Below, piece after piece: positions 1 through 5,712 of a DNA stretch of 5,712 bases. The notes beneath the pieces are model-generated. The model was not told where the DNA came from, made no database searches, and saw nothing but the letters and a program-made list of their open reading frames with translations. Within the stretch, counting starts at the first letter, position 1, and every line of letters starts with the position of its first letter. The DNA comes from Candidatus Igneacidithiobacillus taiwanensis (GTDB lineage Bacteria > Pseudomonadota > Gammaproteobacteria > Acidithiobacillales > Acidithiobacillaceae), in assembly GCA_002341825.1 (NCBI GenBank), contig DDOU01000159.1, positions 1-5,712 on the forward strand. Reading direction: 5' to 3'. A program made the position numbers and the translations under genes.

Positions 1-149
1 CATCGCTCGTTTTTTGCAGTATGTAGATCCCGCTGCGTAAGACATCAACCCGAGAGACTATTTTGGCTGACCTCTGAAAAACTACAGCTCCAAAGCGGGA
101 GAACGACTCCTCTTGCGAGGGGCATCAGGAAGGCGTGAAGCACAGTAAC

Positions 150-186
150 GCATGCACCTCGTCCAAATGCACCACCTGTTGCATGC
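150..186. repeat. 7-bp inverted repeat with 23-nt loop
   Basis: GCATGCA at 150-156 is matched by its reverse complement TGCATGC at 180-186. Inside the loop, ATGCACC at 167-173 repeats ATGCACC at 152-158. No T-tract follows on either strand, so it does not look like an intrinsic terminator. The arm contains the self-complementary hexamer GCATGC, which raises the odds of a chance match. Confidence 0.3.
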
Positions 187-356
187 TCAAGACGAGTCTA
201 TGTTGTTCCAGTCAGCTTCTACGACAACTCGTATGTTGCCGGTTGGCTGATGCTTTCTGCTATTGCTGCTTTCCTGTCGTGCAATAGGAAACCCTAATTG
301 CTTACTAAAAATAGGCCTTATCAAGATGTTTGCTGCCGGACGGCTGCCAGAGCGGG

Positions 357-398
357 ATTCGTTGCGATTCATCCAAATTCATCGCAATTGCGACGAAT
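357..398. repeat. Palindrome cluster built on TTGCGA motifs
   Basis: Bases 377-398 form a 22-bp near-perfect palindrome. Its core at 382-393 (TCGCAATTGCGA) is perfectly symmetric and its outer arms are ATTC/GAAT; the only mismatched pair is A381/C394. Read as minus-strand RNA that pair becomes G-U, giving a 9-bp stem closed by an AAUU loop. TTGCGA occurs three times: 362-367 (+), 382-387 (-) and 388-393 (+). ATTCATC repeats directly at 367-373 and 377-383, and ATTCGT at 357-362 pairs with ACGAAT at 393-398. Neither strand has a following T-run, so a protein-binding site or RNA processing/stability hairpin downstream of the tRNA is more likely than an intrinsic terminator. No bound protein can be named. 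Confidence 0.5.
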
Positions 399-464
399 AG
401 AAAAGTTGGGAAATTGGAAGTGTTATTCCTGAAGGATGACAATGTCAGGACAGGCTATTTTAAT

Positions 465-540
<76 letters not shown>

Positions 541-556
541 GTTTTCTGGTCGGCGT

Positions 557-585
557 ACTATTCCAGAAGCCGGGGTCCGTGTCAA
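557..585 (-). promoter_or_regulatory. Sigma-70-type promoter of the tRNA-Ala gene
   Basis: On the minus strand a perfect -35 box TTGACA (580-585) is separated by exactly 17 bp from a -10 box AATAGT (557-562, four of six consensus matches). Transcription would begin near base 550, about 10 nt before the mature tRNA 5' end. The bases after the -10 box are GC-rich (GCCG), the discriminator type found on stringently controlled stable-RNA promoters. The whole promoter fits in the 56-bp gap after the methyltransferase stop codon, so the tRNA need not rely on readthrough. An imperfectly placed 6-bp inverted repeat (TTCTGG/CCAGAA, 544-568) flanks the -10 box. Confidence 0.8.
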
Positions 586-596
586 CAGACAACGCG

Positions 597-1601
597 TCAG
601 GCGCGGCGCCGACCGAGCACCACCACATCGCTGCCAAAGGGATGGATACTGGGCTCAAGCCCGGCGGCTGCGAGGGCATCGGCAATTTCTTGTGGCCGCA
701 AAAAATGGTTGCCCTGCACGTGCTCGGTAAGGTTCTGAAAGGCCATACCCCGGTAGGCTGGCTCGCGTAGGACTTGGGTGTCGTCGGGCCAGGCGGGTTC
801 CCAAATGACCAGCGCTCCGCCAGGGCGCAACTCCTGCTCTAGGCGCGTAAAGAGTGTGCCCCGCTCCTCCCACACATGGTGCAGAGCACGATTCATAGCG
901 ATGAGATCTGCAGGCTCGGGCAACTGAAAATGATGGATATCGCCCTCGGCAAAGTGCAGTCGCTCTCCCAGCCCCTCGGCCTTGGCAAGCTCTGTGGCCT
1001 GACGAACATTTTCCGCAAAACCGTCCAAACCAAGACCCCGCAGACCGGCGCACTGGTGCAAGAGAGCGCGCAAATACCAGCCGTTGCCGCAGCCCAAATC
1101 CACCGCCAAACCCTGGCGCGCGTTTATTTCGCTAAAAAAGGGTAAGGCCGGAACGATTTTTTCTTCAAAAGTACGGCGGAAATTGTGCTCCAACATGGCA
1201 CCAAACCAAGGCAAGATCGTTTCCCGCTCGGCCAAGACCTTCTCGCCAGGGCGCTCGCCGGTACGCATCAGGCCGGCGGCACGTTCGGCCATATGGGCAC
1301 TTAGTACCGTACCAACTGCGGCGGCCATGCGGCTTTGGGGGTGCTCTGGCCGCATCAGATCGCCGTCTTCGCTGAGGCGATAGGTCTCCCCCTCTTTCTC
1401 CAGCCAAGAGAATGCATAGGCGGCATCGCACCAGCGCTGCAGGTATCCGGCATCCAGGTGGGTTTCTTGCGCCAATGCCGCAACCGATGCCGGCCCCATT
1501 CGATGCAGAGCCGAGAACAGTCCATTGACTACCCCAATGAAGGCAATATGCAAAGACATAGCGCCTTGCGAACGCGCCCGTAGTTCTTCAGCAGAAATCA
1601 T
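597..1601 (-). CDS. SAM-dependent methyltransferase with N-terminal winged-helix domain
   Basis: The product is a 334-residue cytoplasmic class I methyltransferase. Residues about 20-80 resemble the winged-helix/dimerisation domain found in front of small-molecule methyltransferases (Rv2258c-like and O-methyltransferase-like). The Rossmann catalytic domain follows from about residue 160. It has motif I VDLGCGNG (167-174) for SAM binding, an acidic residue ending strand 2 (LGLD, 190-193), AEGDIHHF (218-225), the ADLIAMNRALHHVW strand-4 segment (231-244) and LRPGGALVIWEP (258-269). The start at 1601 is chosen over the longer frame to 1712 because AAGGAG sits 7 nt upstream; the extension would run deep into the permease gene. 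It is the second gene of a unit with the permease, 11 nt apart. The substrate is unknown. Fold assignment is firm, methyl acceptor is not. Confidence 0.88.
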   Translation of the reverse strand: MISAEELRARSQGAMSLHIAFIGVVNGLFSALHRMGPASVAALAQETHLDAGYLQRWCDAAYAFSWLEKEGETYRLSEDGDLMRPEHPQSRMAAAVGTVLSAHMAERAAGLMRTGERPGEKVLAERETILPWFGAMLEHNFRRTFEEKIVPALPFFSEINARQGLAVDLGCGNGWYLRALLHQCAGLRGLGLDGFAENVRQATELAKAEGLGERLHFAEGDIHHFQLPEPADLIAMNRALHHVWEERGTLFTRLEQELRPGGALVIWEPAWPDDTQVLREPAYRGMAFQNLTEHVQGNHFLRPQEIADALAAAGLEPSIHPFGSDVVVLGRRRA

Positions 1602-1616
1602 TTCGCTTCTCCTTAC
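1602..1616 (-). promoter_or_regulatory. Ribosome binding site overlapping the permease stop codon
   Basis: On the minus strand the permease stop TAA runs directly into the Shine-Dalgarno sequence (TAAGGAG), 7 nt before the methyltransferase ATG at 1601. A ribosome finishing the permease therefore sits on the next initiation site, the usual arrangement for translational coupling. It also fixes the methyltransferase start. Confidence 0.75.
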
Positions 1617-2392
1617 AGCAGATATTTGAGGCCCACAATGGCCAACACGATCAGGGTACCGCGCAAAAAGGCCTGTTGATTGATTTTGAAATGCAGATGA
1701 TTGCCAGCCCAAAGGCCGAGCAAGGTCGGTGGCACCAGCAGCAGGAAGCCCAAGGCCAAGGGGCCGGTGAGCAGCGCCAAAAAAATGTACATAAAGGCGC
1801 GGATCACATTATCCGACAGGGCAATGCCCTGAAAGGTAGCGCGAAAGGCTCGCTTGTCGAGGTGGCGCATCTGCAAATAGGCAACAATGGGCGGACCACC
1901 ACCGCCGTAGAGGCTGCCGATGATTCCCCCAAAGGTGCCCAAGGGCACGCCCCAGGGCAGCGATAAACGTGGCAATTTCTCCGGCTTGAGCAACAGGGCG
2001 TAGAGCACGTAGGCGAGGATGAAAACACCGAGAAAGCGGGTAAGATCCTGCGCATTGCTATCCGCCAGTACAAAGGCGCCAATCAAGAGCCCCAGCAGAC
2101 TGCCGGGAAGCAGCCAGCGCAGTTCCGGCCAGCGGATTTCGGAGAAATCGTAGGCACCCAACAATACGGAGCCGAGCAAATCGAGGAGCAGGACTACCGG
2201 CACGACCTCCTTGATGGGAAAAAGCAGCGTCAACAACGAAACCGAGATCAGCCCCGAGCCAAAACCGATCACGCCTCGCACGTAAAAAGCCAGAAAGACG
2301 ATAAAGGCAGCAATCCCCCACAATAGGGGATGGGCCAAGAGACTACTGGCCGCGAGACTAGCGGTGGCGGACAACTCGCCCCCAATGTGCAT
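1613..2392 (-). CDS. TauE/SafE-family membrane permease (probable anion exporter)
   Basis: The product is a 259-residue, very hydrophobic inner-membrane protein with about eight predicted transmembrane segments (roughly 24-40, 44-58, 62-82, 95-110, 117-135, 148-162, 198-232, 244-259). The family hallmark is an internal repeat with glycine-rich motifs at the start of each half: GFGSGL (43-48) and YGGGGPP (162-168) here. Length matches the family's usual 240-270. TauE/SafE proteins are implicated in export of sulfite, sulfoacetate and related organosulfur anions, but many members have no tested substrate, so a sulfur role is inference. The start at 2392 has AGGAG six nt upstream. It is first in a unit with the methyltransferase and divergent from the carboxypeptidase. 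I see no sulfur-metabolism gene beside it to narrow the substrate. Confidence 0.87.
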   Translation of the reverse strand: MHIGGELSATASLAASSLLAHPLLWGIAAFIVFLAFYVRGVIGFGSGLISVSLLTLLFPIKEVVPVVLLLDLLGSVLLGAYDFSEIRWPELRWLLPGSLLGLLIGAFVLADSNAQDLTRFLGVFILAYVLYALLLKPEKLPRLSLPWGVPLGTFGGIIGSLYGGGGPPIVAYLQMRHLDKRAFRATFQGIALSDNVIRAFMYIFLALLTGPLALGFLLLVPPTLLGLWAGNHLHFKINQQAFLRGTLIVLAIVGLKYLL

Positions 2393-2413
2393 AACCTGCT
2401 CCTATAAATTCTA

Positions 2414-2441
2414 TTGAAAAATAGAGAAAAACGCCTACACT
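2414..2441 (+). promoter_or_regulatory. Predicted promoter of the carboxypeptidase gene
   Basis: TTGAAA (2414-2419; five of six -35 matches), a 16-bp spacer and TACACT (2436-2441; four of six -10 matches) point toward the plus-strand gene. Transcription would start near 2448, leaving a leader of roughly 28 nt. It is the best hexamer pair in the 83-bp divergent region. Confidence 0.55.
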
Positions 2442-2446
2442 CTAAA
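2418..2446 (-). promoter_or_regulatory. Possible promoter of the permease-methyltransferase unit
   Basis: On the minus strand TTTAGA (2441-2446) lies 17 bp from TATTTT (2418-2423); each matches consensus at four of six positions. Transcription would start near 2411, about 19 nt before the permease start codon. The region is AT-rich, so weak matches are expected by chance. If real, it overlaps the carboxypeptidase promoter almost completely. Confidence 0.3.
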
Positions 2447-2475
2447 CCATCACTTTAGCATGGAGCGGCAGCGTC

Positions 2476-3375
2476 GTGGTCGCGATACGGAAAACGTTCA
2501 TCAATTCTTTGTTTTTTATAATATTTATTCTGGCACCCTGGATAGCCAGCGAGGCCCGCGCGGAAACCGTGGCCGCTCAGCCCCCCATCGATGCGCGCGC
2601 CTACATCCTCATGAACGCCGATACGGGGCAGATCCTGGCCGCAAAAAACGCCTATCAGCCCTACGCCATTGCCAGCCTGACCAAGCTGATGACTCTGTAT
2701 TTGCTTTTTCAAGACATAAGTAACGGTCATCTGCAACTCCACGAACAATACACGCCCTCCCCCGCTGCCTTACGCACTGGCGGCTCGTCGATGTTTCTGC
2801 GTGCTGGGCTGCCCTTTACCCTCTCCCAGCTCATCCTTGGCATGACGGTGCCCTCGGGCAACGATGCCGCAGTAGAGGCCGCGGTGCTGGTGAGTGGTAA
2901 CGTGCCCAGCTTTGTGCAGCAAATGAACGCCACGGCAAAGCAGCTGGGCATGCTTTCGACCACCTATTACAACCCCGATGGCTTGCCGCATCCCAACAAC
3001 TACTCCAGCGCCTACGATCAGGCAATTTTGACGCGCAACATCATGCAGCGCTTTCCCGACTTCATGCCCTATTTCAACCACGAGAATTTCACGTACGCCG
3101 GCATCACCAGTCCCAATCCCAATCTTCTGGTCGGCCGCGTACCCTTTGTGACCGGCATGAAAAGCGGCTATACCGATGCTGCAGGTCATTGTTTGGTCGT
3201 TACCGGAACCCAAGGCAATGTGCATTTGATTGCCGTGGTTCTCGGCGTTCCCTCCTTTCATAATGAGAGCAGAGGCTTTTGGAAAACTTCCTGGGAAAGC
3301 CTCAAACTGCTGGACTGGGGCTTTGCTCGCACCCTCTGGTTGCCGCAATTGGAACCCACCGCTGCGGAGCAATGA
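2476..3375 (+). CDS. D-alanyl-D-alanine carboxypeptidase, DacA/PBP5-type (peptidase S11), short form
   Basis: This 299-residue exported penicillin-binding protein would remove the terminal D-alanine from peptidoglycan stem peptides in the periplasm. A signal peptide spans residues 1-29 (hydrophobic 11-22, cleavage after A27-R28-A29). The serine-peptidase motifs appear in order: S67-L-T-K70 (nucleophile and general base), S127-G-N129 and K229-S-G231, the last replacing the usual K-T-G. The segment around NPDGLPHPNNYSSAYD (166-181) is also typical. Homologues such as E. coli DacA have about 400 residues; this one stops right after the catalytic domain and lacks the C-terminal beta domain and amphipathic membrane anchor. 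The start is GTG at 2476 with GGAG ten nt upstream; an in-frame stop at 2443 limits extension. It is a lone gene facing the exporter. A PBP7-like endopeptidase role cannot be excluded. Confidence 0.9.
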   Translation: MVAIRKTFINSLFFIIFILAPWIASEARAETVAAQPPIDARAYILMNADTGQILAAKNAYQPYAIASLTKLMTLYLLFQDISNGHLQLHEQYTPSPAALRTGGSSMFLRAGLPFTLSQLILGMTVPSGNDAAVEAAVLVSGNVPSFVQQMNATAKQLGMLSTTYYNPDGLPHPNNYSSAYDQAILTRNIMQRFPDFMPYFNHENFTYAGITSPNPNLLVGRVPFVTGMKSGYTDAAGHCLVVTGTQGNVHLIAVVLGVPSFHNESRGFWKTSWESLKLLDWGFARTLWLPQLEPTAAEQ

Positions 3376-4908
3376 TCAATGCCCGGGCAGCTCCTGCGTC
3401 GCGGCCTTGGGCTTGGCTTTCGGGCTACGCAGCAGCAGGATCAGTGGGAATAAGGCCAAGAAACTATAAAACGCGAGAATAAGGGCATCCAATATCCCGC
3501 GCATGCCCGCTTGGGGAAGAATGACGAGTTGCCCGAGTATATGCCACGCTTGCTCTGTCTCGCCCAGCCCCATGGCCGCCAAATACCGATGCAAAGCCGG
3601 ATTGAAAGGGTTAACGTGCCCCCCCATTTGATTCCAGCCCATTTGTTGTCCCTGGGTCATTACTGTCGAGACGATGGCAATACCAATGCTGCCACCGAGA
3701 GTACGCATAAGATTGAAAATTCCCGAGCCCTCCGCTTGGTCTTTTGCATTGATGGTAGAAAATGCCAACGTGAATAGCGGAATGCTGACCAGACCCAAAC
3801 CCAGTCCCCGAATGAAGGCGGGCCAGATGATCCACCACATACTTATATCGAGATTGTATTTCGTGGTATACCAACTGCCGATACTGCCGAAAACGATTCC
3901 CACCAACACGATATTGCGCGGATTGATGTTGCGTGTTAGCAAACGGCCGGCAAGCATCATTGCAATCATCGCACCAATACCTTGGGGTGCCATCACCAAG
4001 CCCGTGGTAAAGGCCTCATAACCCAGAAAGTCTTCGAGCATAATCGGCAAAATTACCATGGCGCCGAAAAGCGCCAAGCCAAAAATGGCTATACCCACGC
4101 TCCCGAGCGCAAGATTGGCATCCTTGAGGAGACGTAAATTCACCACCGGATAATCGACAGACAAGGAGCGCCAAGCAAAAAATAACAGGCCCAAAACGGC
4201 AACCAAACTCAAGATGATAATGGCATGCGAGCTGAACCAATCGTCCTGGTTACCTAGACTCAGCACCGCTTGCAGACCGCCAAAACCGACCGCCATGAGC
4301 GCAAAGCCCAGCCAGTCGATGCGCCGCGGCTGCTCGCTGCGACCGAGATTGGGCACCGACCGCAGCAATAAAAGGGCGAGAATCCCAAAAGGGATATTGA
4401 CATAGAATACCCAGCGCCAACTGAGGGTGTCCGTCAACCAACCACCGAGGGTCGGACCCAGGATGGGCCCGACCATGATGCCCATGCCCAAAATTGCCAT
4501 CGCCTGACCGCGCCTATGTGGCGGATAGGTACTGAGCATGATGGTCTGCCCCACTGGCGCCAGAGAGGCACCAAAAAACCCCTGCAGCAAGCGCCACAGC
4601 ACGATTTCGGGCAGGCTGTGCGACTGTCCGCACAACGCCGACGCGACGACAAAACCCGCCACGCTCCAGAGCATGACGGCGCGTTGCCCGTAACGCTCCA
4701 CCAAGAGCCCGGTGAGGGGCAGGAGGATGACGTTGGCGACCATATAGCTGGTCAATACCCAGGTGATTTGATCACTATTGGCCTGCAGCGAGCCGCTCAT
4801 ATACGTGAGCGCGACATTGACGATGGTTAGATCGAGCACCTGCATGACCACCGCGAGCATGACCGCGATGGTGATGACGACCACAGACGTATTCTCGGAA
4901 TCGCTCAT
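3376..4908 (-). CDS. DHA2-family (EmrB/QacA-type) MFS multidrug exporter, 14 transmembrane segments
   Basis: The product is a 510-residue inner-membrane proton antiporter likely to expel hydrophobic toxic compounds. Seen in order: LDLTIVNVAL (25-34, DHA2 motif in helix 1), motif A in the helix 2-3 loop (GLLVERYGQR, 67-76), motif B (WRLLQGFFGAS, 105-115), the antiporter motif C (GMGIMVGPILGPTLGG, 141-156), WRWVFYVNIPFG (165-176) and GSGIFNLMRTLGGSIG (394-409). The longest extramembrane loop, about 418-465, precedes the last helix, as in EmrB. Start 4908 is preferred over a TTG at 4959 because GGAG lies about 6 nt upstream and the longer form would overlap its own -35 box. No EmrA-type membrane-fusion partner adjoins it. 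An operator-bearing promoter lies upstream. Substrates cannot be read from sequence. Confidence 0.92.
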   Translation of the reverse strand: MSDSENTSVVVITIAVMLAVVMQVLDLTIVNVALTYMSGSLQANSDQITWVLTSYMVANVILLPLTGLLVERYGQRAVMLWSVAGFVVASALCGQSHSLPEIVLWRLLQGFFGASLAPVGQTIMLSTYPPHRRGQAMAILGMGIMVGPILGPTLGGWLTDTLSWRWVFYVNIPFGILALLLLRSVPNLGRSEQPRRIDWLGFALMAVGFGGLQAVLSLGNQDDWFSSHAIIILSLVAVLGLLFFAWRSLSVDYPVVNLRLLKDANLALGSVGIAIFGLALFGAMVILPIMLEDFLGYEAFTTGLVMAPQGIGAMIAMMLAGRLLTRNINPRNIVLVGIVFGSIGSWYTTKYNLDISMWWIIWPAFIRGLGLGLVSIPLFTLAFSTINAKDQAEGSGIFNLMRTLGGSIGIAIVSTVMTQGQQMGWNQMGGHVNPFNPALHRYLAAMGLGETEQAWHILGQLVILPQAGMRGILDALILAFYSFLALFPLILLLRSPKAKPKAATQELPGH

Positions 4909-4930
4909 CGGTCTCTCCACGATTTTCTGC

Positions 4931-4959
4931 AGTGTACTGACCGATCGGTCGGTATGCAA
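4931..4959 (-). promoter_or_regulatory. Predicted promoter of the MFS exporter
   Basis: On the minus strand TTGCAT (4954-4959, -35, three of six matches) is followed after exactly 17 bp by TACACT (4931-4936, -10, four of six). The weak -35 box but ideal spacing, with a palindrome filling the spacer, suggests a repressible promoter. The predicted transcript starts near 4924, about 16 nt before the start codon. Confidence 0.6.
4935..4954. promoter_or_regulatory. TetR-family-type operator palindrome in the exporter promoter
   Basis: A 12-bp perfect palindrome GACCGATCGGTC (4939-4950) extends to a 20-bp dyad with arms TAC/GTA and a single mismatched pair (T4938/G4951). GACCGnnCGGTC-like dyads are typical operators of TetR/AcrR-family repressors that control efflux pumps. 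The site fills the 17-bp spacer and touches both promoter boxes, so a bound repressor would occlude RNA polymerase. No TetR gene lies between this site and the window edge; the regulator must be encoded elsewhere. The family assignment of the binding protein is inference. Confidence 0.7.
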
Positions 4960-4986
4960 CCGAGACGAGCTTGCGCGAGGCCCGAT

Positions 4987-5712
4987 CTAGGGCAGCCAGG
5001 CCTTCATCCAATCATCGAGATGCTCTTCCAGCAACCAATACCTGCGCACATGCTCCCGCAAGCGGTCACCCGCCGCGCCAAGGGCGACACGATCCGCCAC
5101 CGCCTCGCGAATCGTCCGGGTCCAGTCGCGGTAGCGGTTGGCAACACGCCACACGGGAAAATCACCTTGGTAGGGAAAAATGTCCGTACAAACGACGGGG
5201 TAGCCGAGAATGCCGTATTCCAGGAGCCGCAGGTGGCTTTTTGCCTCGTTAAAAGGATTCTCCTCCAGCGGCGCCAAGGCAAGGTCGAGATCTAGGCTGG
5301 CGAGTTTGGCGGGGTACTGCGGCAGAGGCACACCACCGTGAAACTCGGCAACATAAGGCCGCAAGGCGTCGGGACAGAGCCCAAAAAAGATCCAGTCGAC
5401 CTCATCGGCCAAGTCGCGGACCACATCGGCAATCATCTCTAAGTCGCCGGTATGCCCTACTCCTCCCGCCCAACCCACTCGCGGCTTGGCGGCACCTCGC
5501 CGCGTCGGTTGCAACTTGCCCCAAACGGCATCCTCAATACAGTTGGGCTGCACCCAGACTTCGTCGCTAAAACCTTTGTAGGCTTGGGCGAGAGGCTCCG
5601 TCGCCACCACTAACCGATTGCAGAGGCCCGCCGCTTTGCGAAACCGCTTGGCAATGTCCTTGTGGATGTGGGCCTTGTGCAGACTTTTTACCGGCAAGTT
5701 GGTGATGAGATC
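4987..5712 (-). CDS. Glycosyltransferase, GT-B fold, C-terminal part (gene runs off the right edge)
   Basis: The frame is open through the window edge (first codons read DLITNLPVK), giving the last 241 residues; the true start is outside. The visible part contains the end of the N-terminal domain (NRLVVATEPLAQAYKGF, 32-48; VQPNCIE, 54-60) and the C-terminal Rossmann domain beginning VGWAGGVGHTGDL (79-91). The donor-binding region reads LAPLEENPFNEAKSHLRLLEY then GYPVVCTD (147-177), in which acidic E156 and E165 and the lysine K158 are family-typical. It resembles glycosyltransferase group 1 (GT4-like) enzymes of O-antigen, capsule or other cell-surface glycan assembly, some of which are multidomain. 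Sugar and acceptor cannot be predicted. It ends 78 nt before the exporter start on the same strand; the exporter's own promoter suggests separate control. Confidence 0.8.
   Translation of the reverse strand, partial: DLITNLPVKSLHKAHIHKDIAKRFRKAAGLCNRLVVATEPLAQAYKGFSDEVWVQPNCIEDAVWGKLQPTRRGAAKPRVGWAGGVGHTGDLEMIADVVRDLADEVDWIFFGLCPDALRPYVAEFHGGVPLPQYPAKLASLDLDLALAPLEENPFNEAKSHLRLLEYGILGYPVVCTDIFPYQGDFPVWRVANRYRDWTRTIREAVADRVALGAAGDRLREHVRRYWLLEEHLDDWMKAWLP

Larger units (their letters stand above)
1..464. other. Gene-free region downstream of the tRNA, with short palindromes only
   Basis: No reading frame here has both a plausible ribosome binding site and recognisable protein content. The longest closed frame (minus strand, 187-372, 61 codons) lacks a Shine-Dalgarno sequence and looks like random translation. 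A short open tail from the left edge (2-40, ending IARFLQYVDPAA then stop) could be the last codons of a gene outside the window, but it is too short to judge. The stretch holds a 7-bp inverted repeat (150-186) and a stronger palindrome cluster (357-398), listed separately. Base composition is visibly more AT-rich than in the genes to the right. It may be degenerate intergenic or former mobile DNA; that is inference only. Confidence 0.6.

Noticed and set aside
2..84. Possible gene tail (stop at 38-40) followed by an insertion-sequence-like end around 70-84 (CCTCTGAAAAACTAC)
   Set aside because: Only 12 codons are visible and no matching inverted repeat partner exists in the window, so neither a gene nor an IS end can be supported.
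187..372. Minus-strand 61-codon open frame in the gene-free region
   Set aside because: There is no Shine-Dalgarno before the ATG, no recognisable domain, and the start overlaps the palindrome cluster; it is likely a chance frame.
430..452. CCTGA/TCAGG inverted repeat as tRNA terminator
   Set aside because: The stem is only 5 bp with a long loop and no T-tract on the minus strand.
1602..1712. 37-residue N-terminal extension of the methyltransferase
   Set aside because: It overlaps the permease coding end, while the 1601 ATG has a strong ribosome binding site at ideal spacing.
2460..2723. Plus-strand ATG frame starting 16 nt before the carboxypeptidase GTG
   Set aside because: It is in a different frame with no signal peptide or motifs; its GGAG instead serves the GTG start at 2476.
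2770..3372. 200-codon minus-strand frame antisense to the carboxypeptidase
   Set aside because: The sense strand encodes all three S11 active-site motifs and a signal peptide; the antisense product has no coherent features.
4909..4959. 17-residue N-terminal extension of the exporter from a TTG codon
   Set aside because: The TTG lies in the -35 box and the extension would span the operator; the ATG at 4908 has a good ribosome binding site.

Overview
The window is a compact bacterial chromosomal segment, most likely from a moderately GC-rich Gram-negative proteobacterium. The tRNA closely resembles the gammaproteobacterial form. A DacA-type peptidase, a DHA2 drug exporter and a TauE/SafE-type exporter also fit that group. 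A sulfur-oxidising genus such as Acidithiobacillus is a guess from general impression; no sequence search could be run, so the genus should not be relied on.

Layout: bases 1-464 contain no gene I can support. They hold short inverted repeats, including a 22-bp near-palindrome at 377-398. A minus-strand tRNA-Ala(GGC) follows at 465-540, with its own well-formed promoter placed in the gap after the next gene. Upstream on the same strand is a tight two-gene unit: a TauE/SafE-family membrane permease (1613-2392) followed by a winged-helix SAM-dependent methyltransferase (597-1601). The permease stop codon lies inside the methyltransferase ribosome binding site. An 83-bp divergent intergenic region separates this pair from a plus-strand, exported, short DacA-like D-alanyl-D-alanine carboxypeptidase (2476-3375).

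The carboxypeptidase converges on a minus-strand 14-segment DHA2 (EmrB/QacA-type) MFS exporter (3376-4908). The two stop codons abut with no base between them. The exporter has a promoter whose 17-bp spacer is filled by a palindrome of TetR-family operator type, but no TetR gene lies in the window. At the right edge is the C-terminal 241 residues of a GT-B-fold glycosyltransferase (4987-5712), open beyond the window.

Together these look like envelope and transport housekeeping plus a regulated efflux pump. I see no CRISPR array, intact mobile element or recognisable novel multi-gene system. The most informative signals are regulatory: the operator inside the exporter promoter, the face-to-face divergent promoters at 2414-2446, the coupled permease-methyltransferase pair, and the zero-gap convergent gene ends.
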